From assembly GCF_036541405.1 (NCBI RefSeq), contig NZ_JAZHFS010000010.1:117661-181660 (forward strand): a DNA stretch of 64,000 nucleotides. Direction: 5' to 3'. The DNA comes from Clostridium_AD frigoriphilum (GTDB taxonomy: Bacteria; Bacillota; Clostridia; Clostridiales; Clostridiaceae). The translations under genes and the position numbers were made by a program. Position 1 is the first letter of the stretch; each line of letters begins with the position of its first letter. The notes beneath the pieces are model-generated. The model was not told the origin of the DNA. It ran no database searches and saw nothing but the letters and a program-made list of their open reading frames with translations. Below are positions 50,181-60,130 of this stretch, in pieces.

Positions 50181-50837
50181 CTAAAAAGCACCATCTTTCT
50201 TAAATACAGACACCACTGTTAATAAGATTATTTTTATATCTAATATAACTGAAAAGTCCTTAATATAATCAAGATCATAAGCAACCGTTTTTCCTAGCTC
50301 TATTTCACCTCTTCCACTAATTTGTGCAAGTCCAGTTATTCCTGGCAAAACTAGAAGTCTTTGATGATAACTTTCTGGATAATACTTAACTACTTCTGGT
50401 ATTTCAGGTCTAGGTCCTACAAGACTCATATTGCCAAATAAAACATTAAAAAGTTGAGGGATCTCATCTAAACTACTACGTCTTAAAAAATTACCCACCT
50501 TAGTTACCCTACTGTCTGACCTGCTTTGAAATACAAAATTTTCAAGATCATCTGGATTAATATCAAGTTTTCTTTTACTCTCAGCTTGAACTATCATGGT
50601 TCGAAATTTATAAATGGTAAAATTTTCACCATCTTTCCCAACCCTAATTTGCCTAAATATAGTTCCACCTTTTGAGTCTATTTTAATAGCAATAATGATA
50701 ATTAAATATATAGGTGATAATATAATTATCCCTATTAAAGATAATATAATGTCCATTAATCTCTTAAGTGCAAATTGAAATTTTTTATTCTCAATGTGTG
50801 TTTTCTTATCTATAGTTATCATTTTACTTTTATTCAC
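50181..50837 (-). CDS. Initiating bacterial sugar transferase (WcaJ/RfbP type)
   Basis: 218 residues, short form with one membrane helix (MDIILSLIGIIILSPIYLII) and the catalytic domain: GTIFRQIRVGKDGENFTIYK, FRTM, FLRRSSLDEIPQLFNVLFGN and MSLVGPRPEIPEVVKYY. Transfers a sugar phosphate to undecaprenyl phosphate, the first step of a Wzx/Wzy-type polymer. Confidence 0.93.
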   Translation of the reverse strand: MNKSKMITIDKKTHIENKKFQFALKRLMDIILSLIGIIILSPIYLIIIIAIKIDSKGGTIFRQIRVGKDGENFTIYKFRTMIVQAESKRKLDINPDDLENFVFQSRSDSRVTKVGNFLRRSSLDEIPQLFNVLFGNMSLVGPRPEIPEVVKYYPESYHQRLLVLPGITGLAQISGRGEIELGKTVAYDLDYIKDFSVILDIKIILLTVVSVFKKDGAF

Positions 50838-50907
50838 CTTATACCCCTACCTTCTCATGAATATTTAAATACTTTTTATTTACAATTTTTTTAATAATTC
50901 ATATATT

Positions 50908-52152
50908 TTAATTAATTTCTGATGAATTTAATAAACTCTCAGCTGTAGCTATTAAAAACCAAAAATACGTTGTAGCCATAGGTACAAAAAATAAATTATC
51001 TGATATATTCATAAAGAAAAATGCAATCATTGAAGCAAATGCTCCCATATAAAAAGCTTTTATAAACTTATCATTTGTTATAGTAAATAGTTTCTTCACT
51101 CTAATAAGTGATGTCACTAAAACTGCTAAAAAAGATGCTATTCCTACTATACCCAATTCACTCTCAACCTTCAAATAAGAATTATGAGCAGGATATCTTT
51201 TGTAAGCATTATAACTTAAACCCTTATATTTACTAACATATTCATTATATCTACTAATGAAGTTACCATTTCCAACGCCTAAAATCGGATGATCTTTAAT
51301 CATCATCATTGCCGTTTTCCACAATTTAATTCTAGATTCATTTTCCGCTGTATTTGGTAAATCTCGAACCCTATCAAGGACCGATGGCATAAATAAAGTA
51401 AAAATCCCTATACCACCAAAAGCTATAATTAATTTATAGCTGTAAATTACACATAATACTACTGCACCTATACAAACTCCTACTTGTGCATTCCTAGAAT
51501 AAGTCATAATTATATTTACAAATAATAAAATTGATATTATCCCGTACATACCCTTGTTTTTTTTGTTTTTCTCATAAATAGTGAGCATTACTACTGGAAA
51601 TATAATTAAAATAAGAAAGGCAGCATAGGCATTAGGATTAAACATAGTCGCTGCAATTTTAACCACACTATATCCTGTATAATGAACTACAAACTTTTTA
51701 TCTAATCCAATCCTTGTGAAATGTTGGATTATACCAAAAATGCTTAAGAGCCCTGCTGTGAATATATAACATTTCAATAAATTCTTCACTAATTTTTTAG
51801 TATTAAACTCATATTTAATTACAAAAAATATAAATACATAAGTTAAAAATCTTGCACTTTCGGTTAATGCTAATGTTTTTTCAGTTGCATACAATGTGGA
51901 CAATAACATTATACCTAATAATACCATTATGGAAATACTTAAAACACTACTAAACAAGTCTTTAATGCCGTAAAGAAACCTTTCACGCGTAGCCTTCTCA
52001 ATAATTATTTTTATAAGATACACAAATATAACTATTCCTAGTAAGATATCCGACACAGGTATTCCTCTAAAATTTGTTCCTTCCTGAATCAAAGGCATTA
52101 TTACTATATATACACACATTAAACAATATAAAATACTATACTTATTTTTCAT
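50908..52152 (-). CDS. O-antigen ligase/Wzy-like membrane protein
   Basis: 414 residues, about 11 membrane segments. Wzy_C/WaaL-type loop: KTAMMMIKDHPILGVGNGNF ISRYN and RYPAHNSYLKVESELGIVGI, with the conserved His. Either the polymerase of the repeat unit or a ligase to the cell wall. One of two such proteins in the cluster; the other is at 55975-57450. Confidence 0.85.
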   Translation of the reverse strand: MKNKYSILYCLMCVYIVIMPLIQEGTNFRGIPVSDILLGIVIFVYLIKIIIEKATRERFLYGIKDLFSSVLSISIMVLLGIMLLSTLYATEKTLALTESARFLTYVFIFFVIKYEFNTKKLVKNLLKCYIFTAGLLSIFGIIQHFTRIGLDKKFVVHYTGYSVVKIAATMFNPNAYAAFLILIIFPVVMLTIYEKNKKNKGMYGIISILLFVNIIMTYSRNAQVGVCIGAVVLCVIYSYKLIIAFGGIGIFTLFMPSVLDRVRDLPNTAENESRIKLWKTAMMMIKDHPILGVGNGNFISRYNEYVSKYKGLSYNAYKRYPAHNSYLKVESELGIVGIASFLAVLVTSLIRVKKLFTITNDKFIKAFYMGAFASMIAFFFMNISDNLFFVPMATTYFWFLIATAESLLNSSEIN

Positions 52153-52196
52153 TATTTACACCTCTTTATACAATAATAATATCATTACTACATAAT

Positions 52197-52242
52197 CAGT
52201 CCCTCACTTTCAAAGACGCTTCAATTTGTAAGTGAGGGACTG
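52197..52242. other. Perfect 13-bp intercistronic hairpin
   Basis: CAGTCCCTCACTT (52197-52209) pairs perfectly with AAGTGAGGGACTG (52230-52242), loop 20 bases, GC-rich for this genome. No T-run follows on the minus strand, so it is not a classical terminator; it lies between two genes read in the same direction and may be an mRNA-stabilising or processing element. Confidence 0.55.
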
Positions 52243-52258
52243 CAACTTATTATGATTT

Positions 52259-53476
52259 TTATAAATTCATCAATATTTTTTCAAGTTTTCTTGTTATATT
52301 TTCTCTAGCATAATTTTCCATAACATAAGCTCTGCCATTTTGACCTAATTCATTTCTAAGTTCTATATCATTATATAACTTTAACACCGCTTCTGCAATT
52401 TCTTTTGAATTTTCAGGTTCCACAACTATCCCTGCATTTGCATTATTTATTAGCTTTGCAGCTTCTCCCTGTACAGGAAGAATAATTGGAACTTCTGAAG
52501 CCAATGTTTCAAACATTTTTGAAGGTAGTGCACCTTTAAACAGCTCTAATTTCTTTAAAGGAATTATAGCGGCGTCCATTGATGCTACTATTTTAGGCAT
52601 ATTAGTTTTCGGCTGAAGAGGCAAAAATGTAACATTTGTTAACTCTTTTTCTTTAACCAAATTTATAAGATCCTGTTTTTCTGGACCATCACCTACAAAA
52701 ATAAATTGAATATTTTCTTCATCTTTTACTATCTCCGCTGCATTTATTATAACTTCAAGTCCTTGTGCAATACCATGAATGCCAGCATAACATAATGCGA
52801 ATTTATTTTCTATACCTATTTCTCGCCTAAAATTTTCATCTCGGTTTTCTTTTTTAAATAACTTTGTATCCACTCCATTAGTTAAAAGGTGTATTTTATT
52901 TTTATCGAAACCTCTATTAACTATGTCATCAACTATTCCTTGTGTTTGACATGTAACAGCTGCAGCCCTTCTATAACAGAATTCTTCTAGCCATACAGAC
53001 ATTTTTATGAACAATCTATTATGAAGCACACCTAATTTTATAGCTGATTCTGGCCATAAGTCAGATATGTTAAAAATAAATTTAGCTCCTTTAAGCTTAG
53101 CTAATACGAACCCTGAAAATCCAAGGAACAGTGGTGGAGATTCTGTTATTATTACATCCTGTTTATCTATATGTTTAGCGCCACTAATTACTGATGAAAA
53201 AGTAAAAGATAAATAATTTCTTAACCTTTTAGTAAACTGCTTAGATTTTGTAGCATAAATACTAGTTCTAACTATCTTTATACCCTCGATTTCCTCGATA
53301 ACAACTCCACGTCCTTTGTACTCATCAAAGATTTCTCCCCTAGGGTAGTTAGGTAGAGCTGTTAATATTGTAACTTCATGACCAAATTCTTTTAATTTTT
53401 TAGCAAACTCAAAAATTCTATTTTGAGGCGCCCCAACTTCTGGAGGACAATATTGTGTTAAGAATAAAATACGCAT
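52259..53476 (-). CDS. GT4 glycosyltransferase (WbuB-like)
   Basis: 405 residues. N-terminal FLTQYCPPEVGAPQNRIFEF, LTALPNYPRGEIFDEYKGRG and NISDLWPESAIKLG are typical of WbuB-type transferases that add FucNAc or related sugars. C-terminal GIAQGLEVIINAAE, FIFVGDGPEKQDLINLVKEK and LFKGALPSKMFETLASEVPI. Acts on the lipid-linked oligosaccharide at the inner membrane face. Starts 12 bases after wecB. Confidence 0.88.
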   Translation of the reverse strand: MRILFLTQYCPPEVGAPQNRIFEFAKKLKEFGHEVTILTALPNYPRGEIFDEYKGRGVVIEEIEGIKIVRTSIYATKSKQFTKRLRNYLSFTFSSVISGAKHIDKQDVIITESPPLFLGFSGFVLAKLKGAKFIFNISDLWPESAIKLGVLHNRLFIKMSVWLEEFCYRRAAAVTCQTQGIVDDIVNRGFDKNKIHLLTNGVDTKLFKKENRDENFRREIGIENKFALCYAGIHGIAQGLEVIINAAEIVKDEENIQFIFVGDGPEKQDLINLVKEKELTNVTFLPLQPKTNMPKIVASMDAAIIPLKKLELFKGALPSKMFETLASEVPIILPVQGEAAKLINNANAGIVVEPENSKEIAEAVLKLYNDIELRNELGQNGRAYVMENYARENITRKLEKILMNL

Positions 53477-53488
53477 TTTCCACCTCTA

Positions 53489-54541
53489 TTATTTGTTTAT
53501 GATTTCTAAAATTTTCTCTGCAGCGTGACCATCACCAAAAATATTTTGTTGAACTTTATTGGGTGTAAAATTGATTATACCATCTAATATCTTAGCTTTA
53601 TTAGTTCCAACAACAATATTCCAACCATTTTCTACTGTTTCTACCCATTCTGTTTCATCTCTCATAGTAATGCAAGGCTTATTCATAAAGAAAGCTTCCT
53701 TTTGAACTCCACCACTATCTGTAATAATCTTTCTACAGTGCATTTCTAAACTTATCATATCTAAGTACCCAACTGGATCTATTATCTTTATATTTTTGTT
53801 AAATGATAAATTATAATCGTCCATATACTTCTTGGTCCTTGGATGTAATGGTAGTATTACTTGCTGACCACTTTCATTTAATGCTTCAATTATATTTCTT
53901 AACCTATTTATATCATTGGTATTTTCTGCTCTATGAATAGTCGCTAATATAAATTCTTCCTGTTTTAAGTTCAGCTCTTTCATAATCTTTGATTTTTCTT
54001 TTGAAAGTTTTGAAAAATTAAGTGTTGCATCATACATTACATCTCCTACATTATAAACACCACTCGTAACTCCTTCGTTACTAAGGTTTTTAATAGCTGA
54101 AGCCGTAGGTACAAATAAATATTTTGATATATGGTCTGTTAAAATTCTATTTTGCTCTTCTGGCATAGTCATATTAAAGCTTCTAAGTCCAGCTTCTATA
54201 TGAGCTACTGGAATAAGTAATTTACTTGCACAAAGTGCACCAGCTAAAGTTGAGTTCGTGTCTCCATAAACCAAAACCATATCTGGTTTTTCTTTTTCAT
54301 AAAGTTCTTCAAGTTCTATTAACATATTTCCTGTTTGTTTGCCATGTCCACCTGAACCTACTCCTAAATTATAATCAGGTTTAGGTATGTTAAGTTCCTC
54401 AAAAAAGATTTTTGACATATTTTCATCATAATGTTGGCCTGTATGCACTAAAATTTCCTCATGCTCTTTTCTGATGATATTAGATACTGCCGCTGCTTTT
54501 ATGAACTGTGGTCTTGCTCCTACTACTGTTAATATTTTCAT
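53489..54541 (-). CDS. wecB: UDP-N-acetylglucosamine 2-epimerase
   Basis: 350 residues from the ATG at 54541 (AGGAG upstream; five codons shorter than the longest frame). Non-hydrolysing epimerase: MKILTVVGARPQFIKAAAVS, EILVHTGQHYDENMSKIFFE, VYGDTNSTLAGALCASKLLI, HIEAGLRSFN, ATIHRAENTND and ITDSGGVQKEAFFMNKPCIT. Converts UDP-GlcNAc to UDP-ManNAc. Confidence 0.95.
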   Translation of the reverse strand: MKILTVVGARPQFIKAAAVSNIIRKEHEEILVHTGQHYDENMSKIFFEELNIPKPDYNLGVGSGGHGKQTGNMLIELEELYEKEKPDMVLVYGDTNSTLAGALCASKLLIPVAHIEAGLRSFNMTMPEEQNRILTDHISKYLFVPTASAIKNLSNEGVTSGVYNVGDVMYDATLNFSKLSKEKSKIMKELNLKQEEFILATIHRAENTNDINRLRNIIEALNESGQQVILPLHPRTKKYMDDYNLSFNKNIKIIDPVGYLDMISLEMHCRKIITDSGGVQKEAFFMNKPCITMRDETEWVETVENGWNIVVGTNKAKILDGIINFTPNKVQQNIFGDGHAAEKILEIINK

Positions 54542-54612
54542 ATATACTCCTACCATTCACCAAAGTTTTTCTTTGATAAAATCAGGATTTACACTTCCTT
54601 CCACAACATTCT

Positions 54613-55947
54613 CTATAAACTTTCAATAACATTCATTAAATCGCGAGTTAAATTTTCCCTACTGTACTCACTAACTTTTTTCCAATTAATATCTGTTCTT
54701 TTATGCATACCCTTCCAAATACTATAAGATTTGTATATAGCCACTTCAATTTCATCCACTTTTTCAGGATGACAACAAAAACCTGTATTTGTACTTATTA
54801 TTAAATCTCTAGCAACCCCTGGAGGCACAATACCTACGATATCGCGTCCACTCCTTATGTATTCAAAAAGCTTACCTGTATATATTCCATCACTACCCTC
54901 GCCAGCTTCAATAATTAAAAGTGTTGCAGTAGACTCTTCTAATTTCTTTAAACTTTCTTTATGTGGCAAGTATGATATAAATTCAATAATATTATCATAT
55001 TTAGCAACAAAAAATCGTATATCCTCTTGGGCATCTTTTCCTATTTGTCCAACAAATCTAATTGTAAGTTCATCCTGCTTTATCTTTTTTTCCATTATCA
55101 GTTTATCTATAGCTATCAAGAAATTCTTAGGTGATCTCTTACCATATAGAGTACCATTATGAGTTATAATATATTTTTTTGCCACCAAATTCATGTTAAA
55201 ATCAGCAAAATCTTCTTCGTCATATCCATTAGTAATAGTCTTGAATTTACCTGCTGCCTCATCTTTATATCTATAAGCGAACTCATCTATTATAGGTTTA
55301 CTTACAGATATTACTTTATCAGCCTTTTCTATTACCATTTTCTCCATTTTTTCATTTTTTATTTTAGCATAGGATGAGTAAGCTACAAATGGATTAGCTA
55401 CCCACTGATCACGAAAATCTGCAATCCATGGCAGATTAGACTTTTGTTTCAATTCATATGCAATTAAATGTGCAGTATATGGTGCTGATGTAGAATATAT
55501 TATATCTATTTTCTCATCATTAATTATTTTAAGACCTACCCTTACCGCATCTTTTTTCCACGATATTTTATCATCAGGTATATACATATTTCTATACATA
55601 TTTAATAAATGTTTTTTTACTTTCCTCTTAATTCTAGATTTCAATGTAGTCTCAGGCGCTTTTTTTATAGTATTTTCTTTATTATCTATTTTAACATCAG
55701 TTACTTTTCTATTAAGAATGGAATTAACAATAAAATTTTCTTTTTGAATAGCCCTAAATACTTTTATTCCATCAGTTGACTCAAGTTTTAAAGATTCATC
55801 CTTTATAGTTCCCTTTTCATTATTTACAGTAAGTACAAATACATTATAGCCAAATTTCTTTAGAAATTTAGCAAATTTTAAAGTTCTCTGAACTCCTGCA
55901 CCACCAAGTGGCGGATAAAAATAAGCAACAATTAGTATATTTTTCAT
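54613..55947 (-). CDS. GT4-type glycosyltransferase
   Basis: 444 residues. Opens with ILIVAYFYPPLGGAGVQRTL (GT4 donor-side loop), followed by a long charged insertion (about residues 70-120), then YSTSAPYTAHLIAYELKQKS, WIADFRDQWVANPFVAYSSY and a C-terminal domain with ITHNGTLYGKRSPKNFLIAI and YTGKLFEYIRSGRDIVGIVP. Sugar and linkage unknown. Part of the polysaccharide cluster. Confidence 0.82.
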   Translation of the reverse strand: MKNILIVAYFYPPLGGAGVQRTLKFAKFLKKFGYNVFVLTVNNEKGTIKDESLKLESTDGIKVFRAIQKENFIVNSILNRKVTDVKIDNKENTIKKAPETTLKSRIKRKVKKHLLNMYRNMYIPDDKISWKKDAVRVGLKIINDEKIDIIYSTSAPYTAHLIAYELKQKSNLPWIADFRDQWVANPFVAYSSYAKIKNEKMEKMVIEKADKVISVSKPIIDEFAYRYKDEAAGKFKTITNGYDEEDFADFNMNLVAKKYIITHNGTLYGKRSPKNFLIAIDKLIMEKKIKQDELTIRFVGQIGKDAQEDIRFFVAKYDNIIEFISYLPHKESLKKLEESTATLLIIEAGEGSDGIYTGKLFEYIRSGRDIVGIVPPGVARDLIISTNTGFCCHPEKVDEIEVAIYKSYSIWKGMHKRTDINWKKVSEYSRENLTRDLMNVIESL

Positions 55948-55974
55948 TACAAACCCCTCACACTATTCTAAATC

Positions 55975-57450
55975 TTAATTAGTAGATTTTCCTTCTGGGT
56001 ATATCATTAATATCATCACCACAGTAAAAACAAAAGCAGGTGCTACACTTAGTGGATTTGCTGAGGCCATAAAAGATTGCCCTGTAATGTTTCCATAAAT
56101 TAAGAGACAAATAACCCCAATAATTCCAGGCCATTTAAACTCTTTAAAATCTTTCTTCCTATTTTTAATAATATCTAATACTGATTTTAATAAAGCTCCT
56201 ATCCATGCTACCATAAATGTAAATGAAAATACAATTCCGAATTCTGTAATTAAATCAAGCACAATATTATGAGCATCTATATACATTTTTTTAGGATTAC
56301 CACCATATTCTAAGTAATAATATTTAAAATGCCCTGGTCCCACACCAAAATACGCATGATCTTTAACCATTCCAAGAGCTAAAGCCCATATAGGTCTTCT
56401 ATTTTTAGCTTCATTTATTAATCTGTTCCATATTTTTGCATTACTCGTAACAAGGCTTGCTGGACTAGTTATTTTAATACCATCTACAATACCCTCCACA
56501 TCCCATCTATGCATAACATTGTAAGTCATACAAGAAAATACAACGATAGAGATTAATATATACTTTTTCCAATTTCTTCTATCAATGATAATAGAAACAA
56601 AAAAGCATATTGCTAATGTGAAAAGAATACCTCTTGATTTTTGACCACAAAAATTGATTATTTGAATTAATAATAACAATTGATATATTTTATTATATTT
56701 CCCAGACAATTCTTTATTTAAAGCATAGAGTAATATAAACGGCATTACCATTATTGTATATCCAAGCATAAAATTGCTACCTAGAACACCATAAAGATGC
56801 TGATTAGTATGTCTAATTATTAAATTATATATTGTAACTATTATATCTGGAATTGATGATAATGTAACTCCTATACATAAATAAAACAATATATCCTTAA
56901 AAAAGTCTTTATTGTTTTTCTTATAACATAACATTCCAATACTATATACCATCATTGAGACTATGCTAAGTATCACGAGTTTAAATGCTTCTAAAACATG
57001 AATGCTTCCCACCGAAGATATTATTGCAAGTATTAACAATATAACATATAATATACTTATTTTCTTATATTTAGTTGTAAGTCTTGAAAGATCAAATTCA
57101 CCATTTTTATATTCACGAATCATAGTGATTAAATATATAGCAAAGTAAGCTATATATAATACTTGACCTATTTCATCCATATGCAACCTATGCATAATAT
57201 AAAACACCATAGGTATTATGGGCATTGATATAGCGTAAATCTTACTTGCTGTAATAAAGTCTTTAAACATTAATATCAAACTACAAATTACAAATAACGT
57301 TACAAATATGCTACAGAGAAACATAAGCACATTTGATGTACCAATTTTTATAAATAGTCCTATTTCTATAATCACATATAATCCTAAAATTATATAAATA
57401 TATTTTTTCATATAATTATAATAATCCTTAAGGTCTCCTGTAAATTTCAT
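55975..57450 (-). CDS. Second O-antigen ligase/Wzy-like membrane protein
   Basis: 491 residues; the ATG at 57450 is 6 bases after AGGAGG, whereas the outer ATG touches it. About 12 membrane segments and a Wzy_C-type loop: WALALGMVKDHAYFGVGPGH, then DAHNIVLDLITEFGIVFSFT with the conserved His. Probably the polymerase if the protein at 50908-52152 is the ligase, or the reverse. Confidence 0.85.
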   Translation of the reverse strand: MKFTGDLKDYYNYMKKYIYIILGLYVIIEIGLFIKIGTSNVLMFLCSIFVTLFVICSLILMFKDFITASKIYAISMPIIPMVFYIMHRLHMDEIGQVLYIAYFAIYLITMIREYKNGEFDLSRLTTKYKKISILYVILLILAIISSVGSIHVLEAFKLVILSIVSMMVYSIGMLCYKKNNKDFFKDILFYLCIGVTLSSIPDIIVTIYNLIIRHTNQHLYGVLGSNFMLGYTIMVMPFILLYALNKELSGKYNKIYQLLLLIQIINFCGQKSRGILFTLAICFFVSIIIDRRNWKKYILISIVVFSCMTYNVMHRWDVEGIVDGIKITSPASLVTSNAKIWNRLINEAKNRRPIWALALGMVKDHAYFGVGPGHFKYYYLEYGGNPKKMYIDAHNIVLDLITEFGIVFSFTFMVAWIGALLKSVLDIIKNRKKDFKEFKWPGIIGVICLLIYGNITGQSFMASANPLSVAPAFVFTVVMILMIYPEGKSTN

Positions 57451-57460
57451 TTTCATCCTC

Positions 57461-58894
57461 CTAAATAGTTTTCTCGTATTTTGAAATTATATCTCCTCCA
57501 CTAGTAACATCGCAATTGCAAGTTTTAATATAATCATAAAACCACTGAAATATATCTCTAGAATGAATATTATATTCATTTGAAATTGCAGAATTATGCC
57601 ACAATAAAACAAAAACACCCTTATGAATCTCAACTTTTTGAATCAATTCCTTAATATACTTTACGGATCCCATAAAATCCAATTTCATGTATTGCATTAA
57701 AGAGCCATCCATAACTATTAATGGGATTTCCCATACATCAACAATTCTATCGTTCTTTAAATCATATGGCTTATAAGGTAAACAATATCCACCCTTAAAA
57801 CCAGCACGCTCGGGGAAACATAACGTAGTGTCATAATTAATTCCATACTTCTCCTGAATTGACCAAGTTTTTTGAGCATTAAAACTTAAATAGTGCTGCC
57901 TAACCCCAACCTTACCTACCCCCATAAAGTTTTTTTTAAATATCATAAATTCTTTATTGAATAAGTTTTCATTATCAGATGTACCAAGCCCTGGATGAAA
58001 TCCAATTTCATTTCTTCCATAAGATATTTGTTTTAAGATTTCTTTCACTTTTCTATTATTTGGACTATATCCCTTACCATCTGCCATAAAATAGAAGCTA
58101 GAATTGTATCCCTTGCTTTTTTCCATAGTTAAAATCATATTAAAAGTGTCACAAGGATCCTTCTCTGTTTTACATAACTCTGTAGCTATATATCCTTTGA
58201 TTCGCCTTAAAACTTCTATTGGTTTTCTGTCTATAAGCAAAATACTAAGTTGAAGCCTTACTTCCCGCAGAAAAGTCAAGTATTTACTAACCACATCTAC
58301 ATCATGTGACAATAATACCTGAAAGTTTTTCTCACCCCATAAATTCTTTTTTTTAATATTAAAATTATATTTTAAATTTATCGTATCTACAAACCATTGA
58401 ATGCTCTCATTTACAACCGGCCTGTTGAGTAAATCATGTATATACAATGTACTTTTCTCTATGTTAAACCTACCATACATATCATATTCATTTATGACGT
58501 ATTCCTCATAACAAGTCAAAAAGAAAAAACTAGCTTGAATAATGTCTATATTGACAATAAATTTATTTTCCACACTTTTCATAAAATAGTCTTCGTCACT
58601 ATTCATAAAAAAAACAGGTAATCCTTCATAGCTTTGTATATCCGTTGGAATTGATTTTAAAGTCAGGTATTCCTTTGAAAATAAAGGGCCTTCTAATAAT
58701 ATCATATTTGCACAAATATCAGTCCTAATATTTCCATAACATATTACTAAATCAAAAATTTGGTCTAAACACTTAAAATCATTAGCACTAACTATTAAGA
58801 CATCTACTTCATAATCCTGAAATATAGTATTAACTGTATATTCTATTTGATTTTTAAATGCCTCATTAAAATATATAAATGCTATATGTTTCAT
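57461..58894 (-). CDS. Polysaccharide deacetylase-like protein (NodB-type fold)
   Basis: 477 residues. An N-terminal ~190-residue domain (KHIAFIYFNEAFKNQIEYTV; NMILLEGPLFSKEYL; QASFFFLTCYEEYVINEYDM) precedes a NodB-like domain with LLSHDVDVVSKYL (metal Asp pair), NEIGFHPGLGTSDNE (His) and a C-terminal VFVLLWHNSAIS. This two-domain layout is a known group of polysaccharide-cluster proteins of uncertain activity. It probably removes acetyl groups from the polymer or its precursor. It starts 98 bases after the upstream glycosyltransferase ends and stops 10 bases before the next gene. Confidence 0.75.
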   Translation of the reverse strand: MKHIAFIYFNEAFKNQIEYTVNTIFQDYEVDVLIVSANDFKCLDQIFDLVICYGNIRTDICANMILLEGPLFSKEYLTLKSIPTDIQSYEGLPVFFMNSDEDYFMKSVENKFIVNIDIIQASFFFLTCYEEYVINEYDMYGRFNIEKSTLYIHDLLNRPVVNESIQWFVDTINLKYNFNIKKKNLWGEKNFQVLLSHDVDVVSKYLTFLREVRLQLSILLIDRKPIEVLRRIKGYIATELCKTEKDPCDTFNMILTMEKSKGYNSSFYFMADGKGYSPNNRKVKEILKQISYGRNEIGFHPGLGTSDNENLFNKEFMIFKKNFMGVGKVGVRQHYLSFNAQKTWSIQEKYGINYDTTLCFPERAGFKGGYCLPYKPYDLKNDRIVDVWEIPLIVMDGSLMQYMKLDFMGSVKYIKELIQKVEIHKGVFVLLWHNSAISNEYNIHSRDIFQWFYDYIKTCNCDVTSGGDIISKYEKTI

Positions 58895-58992
58895 TTAACG
58901 TCACCACTACCCCAATTCATACTATTAATTGTATTACTCCTTCTATTTTTGTTTTTAATAACAAAGTTGTTTCAAACTATAACATAATATCA

Positions 58993-60072
58993 CTATTTAT
59001 CAATATTGACCAGTTTTTTATATAAATTATCCATTATTTTTGCATTGTTAACCCAACTATACTTCTCAAGAACTAACTTTCTTGCATTTTTTGAAAATTC
59101 CATCATTTGTGCTTCATTCCCAATAATTTTAATAATTTTTAATTTTATATCTTCACTACTTTTTTGCTTTATTATAAAGCCATTATAATTATCAAAAATT
59201 ATCTCTTTTAATCCACCTACGTTAGTAGCAAGTATTGGCCTTCCACATGCACATGCCTCAACAGCTGAAACCCCAAAACTCTCACTTAACGAAGGTAAAC
59301 ATACGATATCCATCATATTTATATATTCAGGTACTTTATCATTATCTATTTTCCCTGTAAAAATAACACTAGAATTAATACCTAGTTCCTTTACTAATGA
59401 TTCAAGTTTAATTCTTTGGGTACCATCACCAACAATTAAAAGCTTTAATTCTTTGCTCCCTTGGTATTCACGTATAGCCTTTGAAAAGCCCTCAATAAGA
59501 TACTCTATTCCATATATCTTTTCTAATCCTTTAATAACCCCTATTGTAATATTACTACTACTTAATATAGGTGTGTAACATTTAAATTTGTCTATATTTA
59601 CACCAAATGGGGTTATTATAATCTCTTTGTTATAATATTTCCTTGTTTCCTCAGCCATATTATAGCTTGTAGAACAGACTTTGTCTGATCCTTTCAATAT
59701 ATACTTAAGTAACAACTTTTTAGCAATGTTCCCTTTAGGAAACTCATATACATCACTACCCCATACAGAAATTATAAAAGGGTGGAAATTGCACATTCTC
59801 CCATAAAGTCCGTAACTAGATGCATAATGACTATGCAATATGTCCGGATTGATTTCTTTCACTAATTTTTTAATATCTTTAATTAGTAAAAAGTAACTTA
59901 ATTTATTTTTAGATATACTTCTCAGTACATGCACATATACATTACTTTCATAAACATACTCTGTTTTTCTCATAGAAATTATATGAATTTCATTATAAAT
60001 ACCAGAAAAATATTGAGCCCATTTTCTGGTATGTATACTTTGTGCATCTGCTAAAAAACAAATTTTTACCAT
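58993..60072 (-). CDS. GT4 glycosyltransferase
   Basis: 359 residues. N-terminal ICFLADAQSIHTRKWAQYFS, PDILHSHYASSYGLYGRM and SVWGSDVYEFPKGNIAKKLL; C-terminal GVIKGLEKIYGIEYLIEGFS, LLIVGDGTQRIKLESLVKEL and CLPSLSESFGVSAVEACACG (EX7E motif) then RPILATNVGGLKEIIFDNYN. Sugar unknown. AGGAGG sits at good spacing before the ATG. Confidence 0.9.
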   Translation of the reverse strand: MVKICFLADAQSIHTRKWAQYFSGIYNEIHIISMRKTEYVYESNVYVHVLRSISKNKLSYFLLIKDIKKLVKEINPDILHSHYASSYGLYGRMCNFHPFIISVWGSDVYEFPKGNIAKKLLLKYILKGSDKVCSTSYNMAEETRKYYNKEIIITPFGVNIDKFKCYTPILSSSNITIGVIKGLEKIYGIEYLIEGFSKAIREYQGSKELKLLIVGDGTQRIKLESLVKELGINSSVIFTGKIDNDKVPEYINMMDIVCLPSLSESFGVSAVEACACGRPILATNVGGLKEIIFDNYNGFIIKQKSSEDIKLKIIKIIGNEAQMMEFSKNARKLVLEKYSWVNNAKIMDNLYKKLVNIDK

Positions 60073-60130
60073 GGATTTCCTCCTATTCTTTTATACTATT
60101 TAAGCATAAACAAGAGTCTTAGAAAATTAA

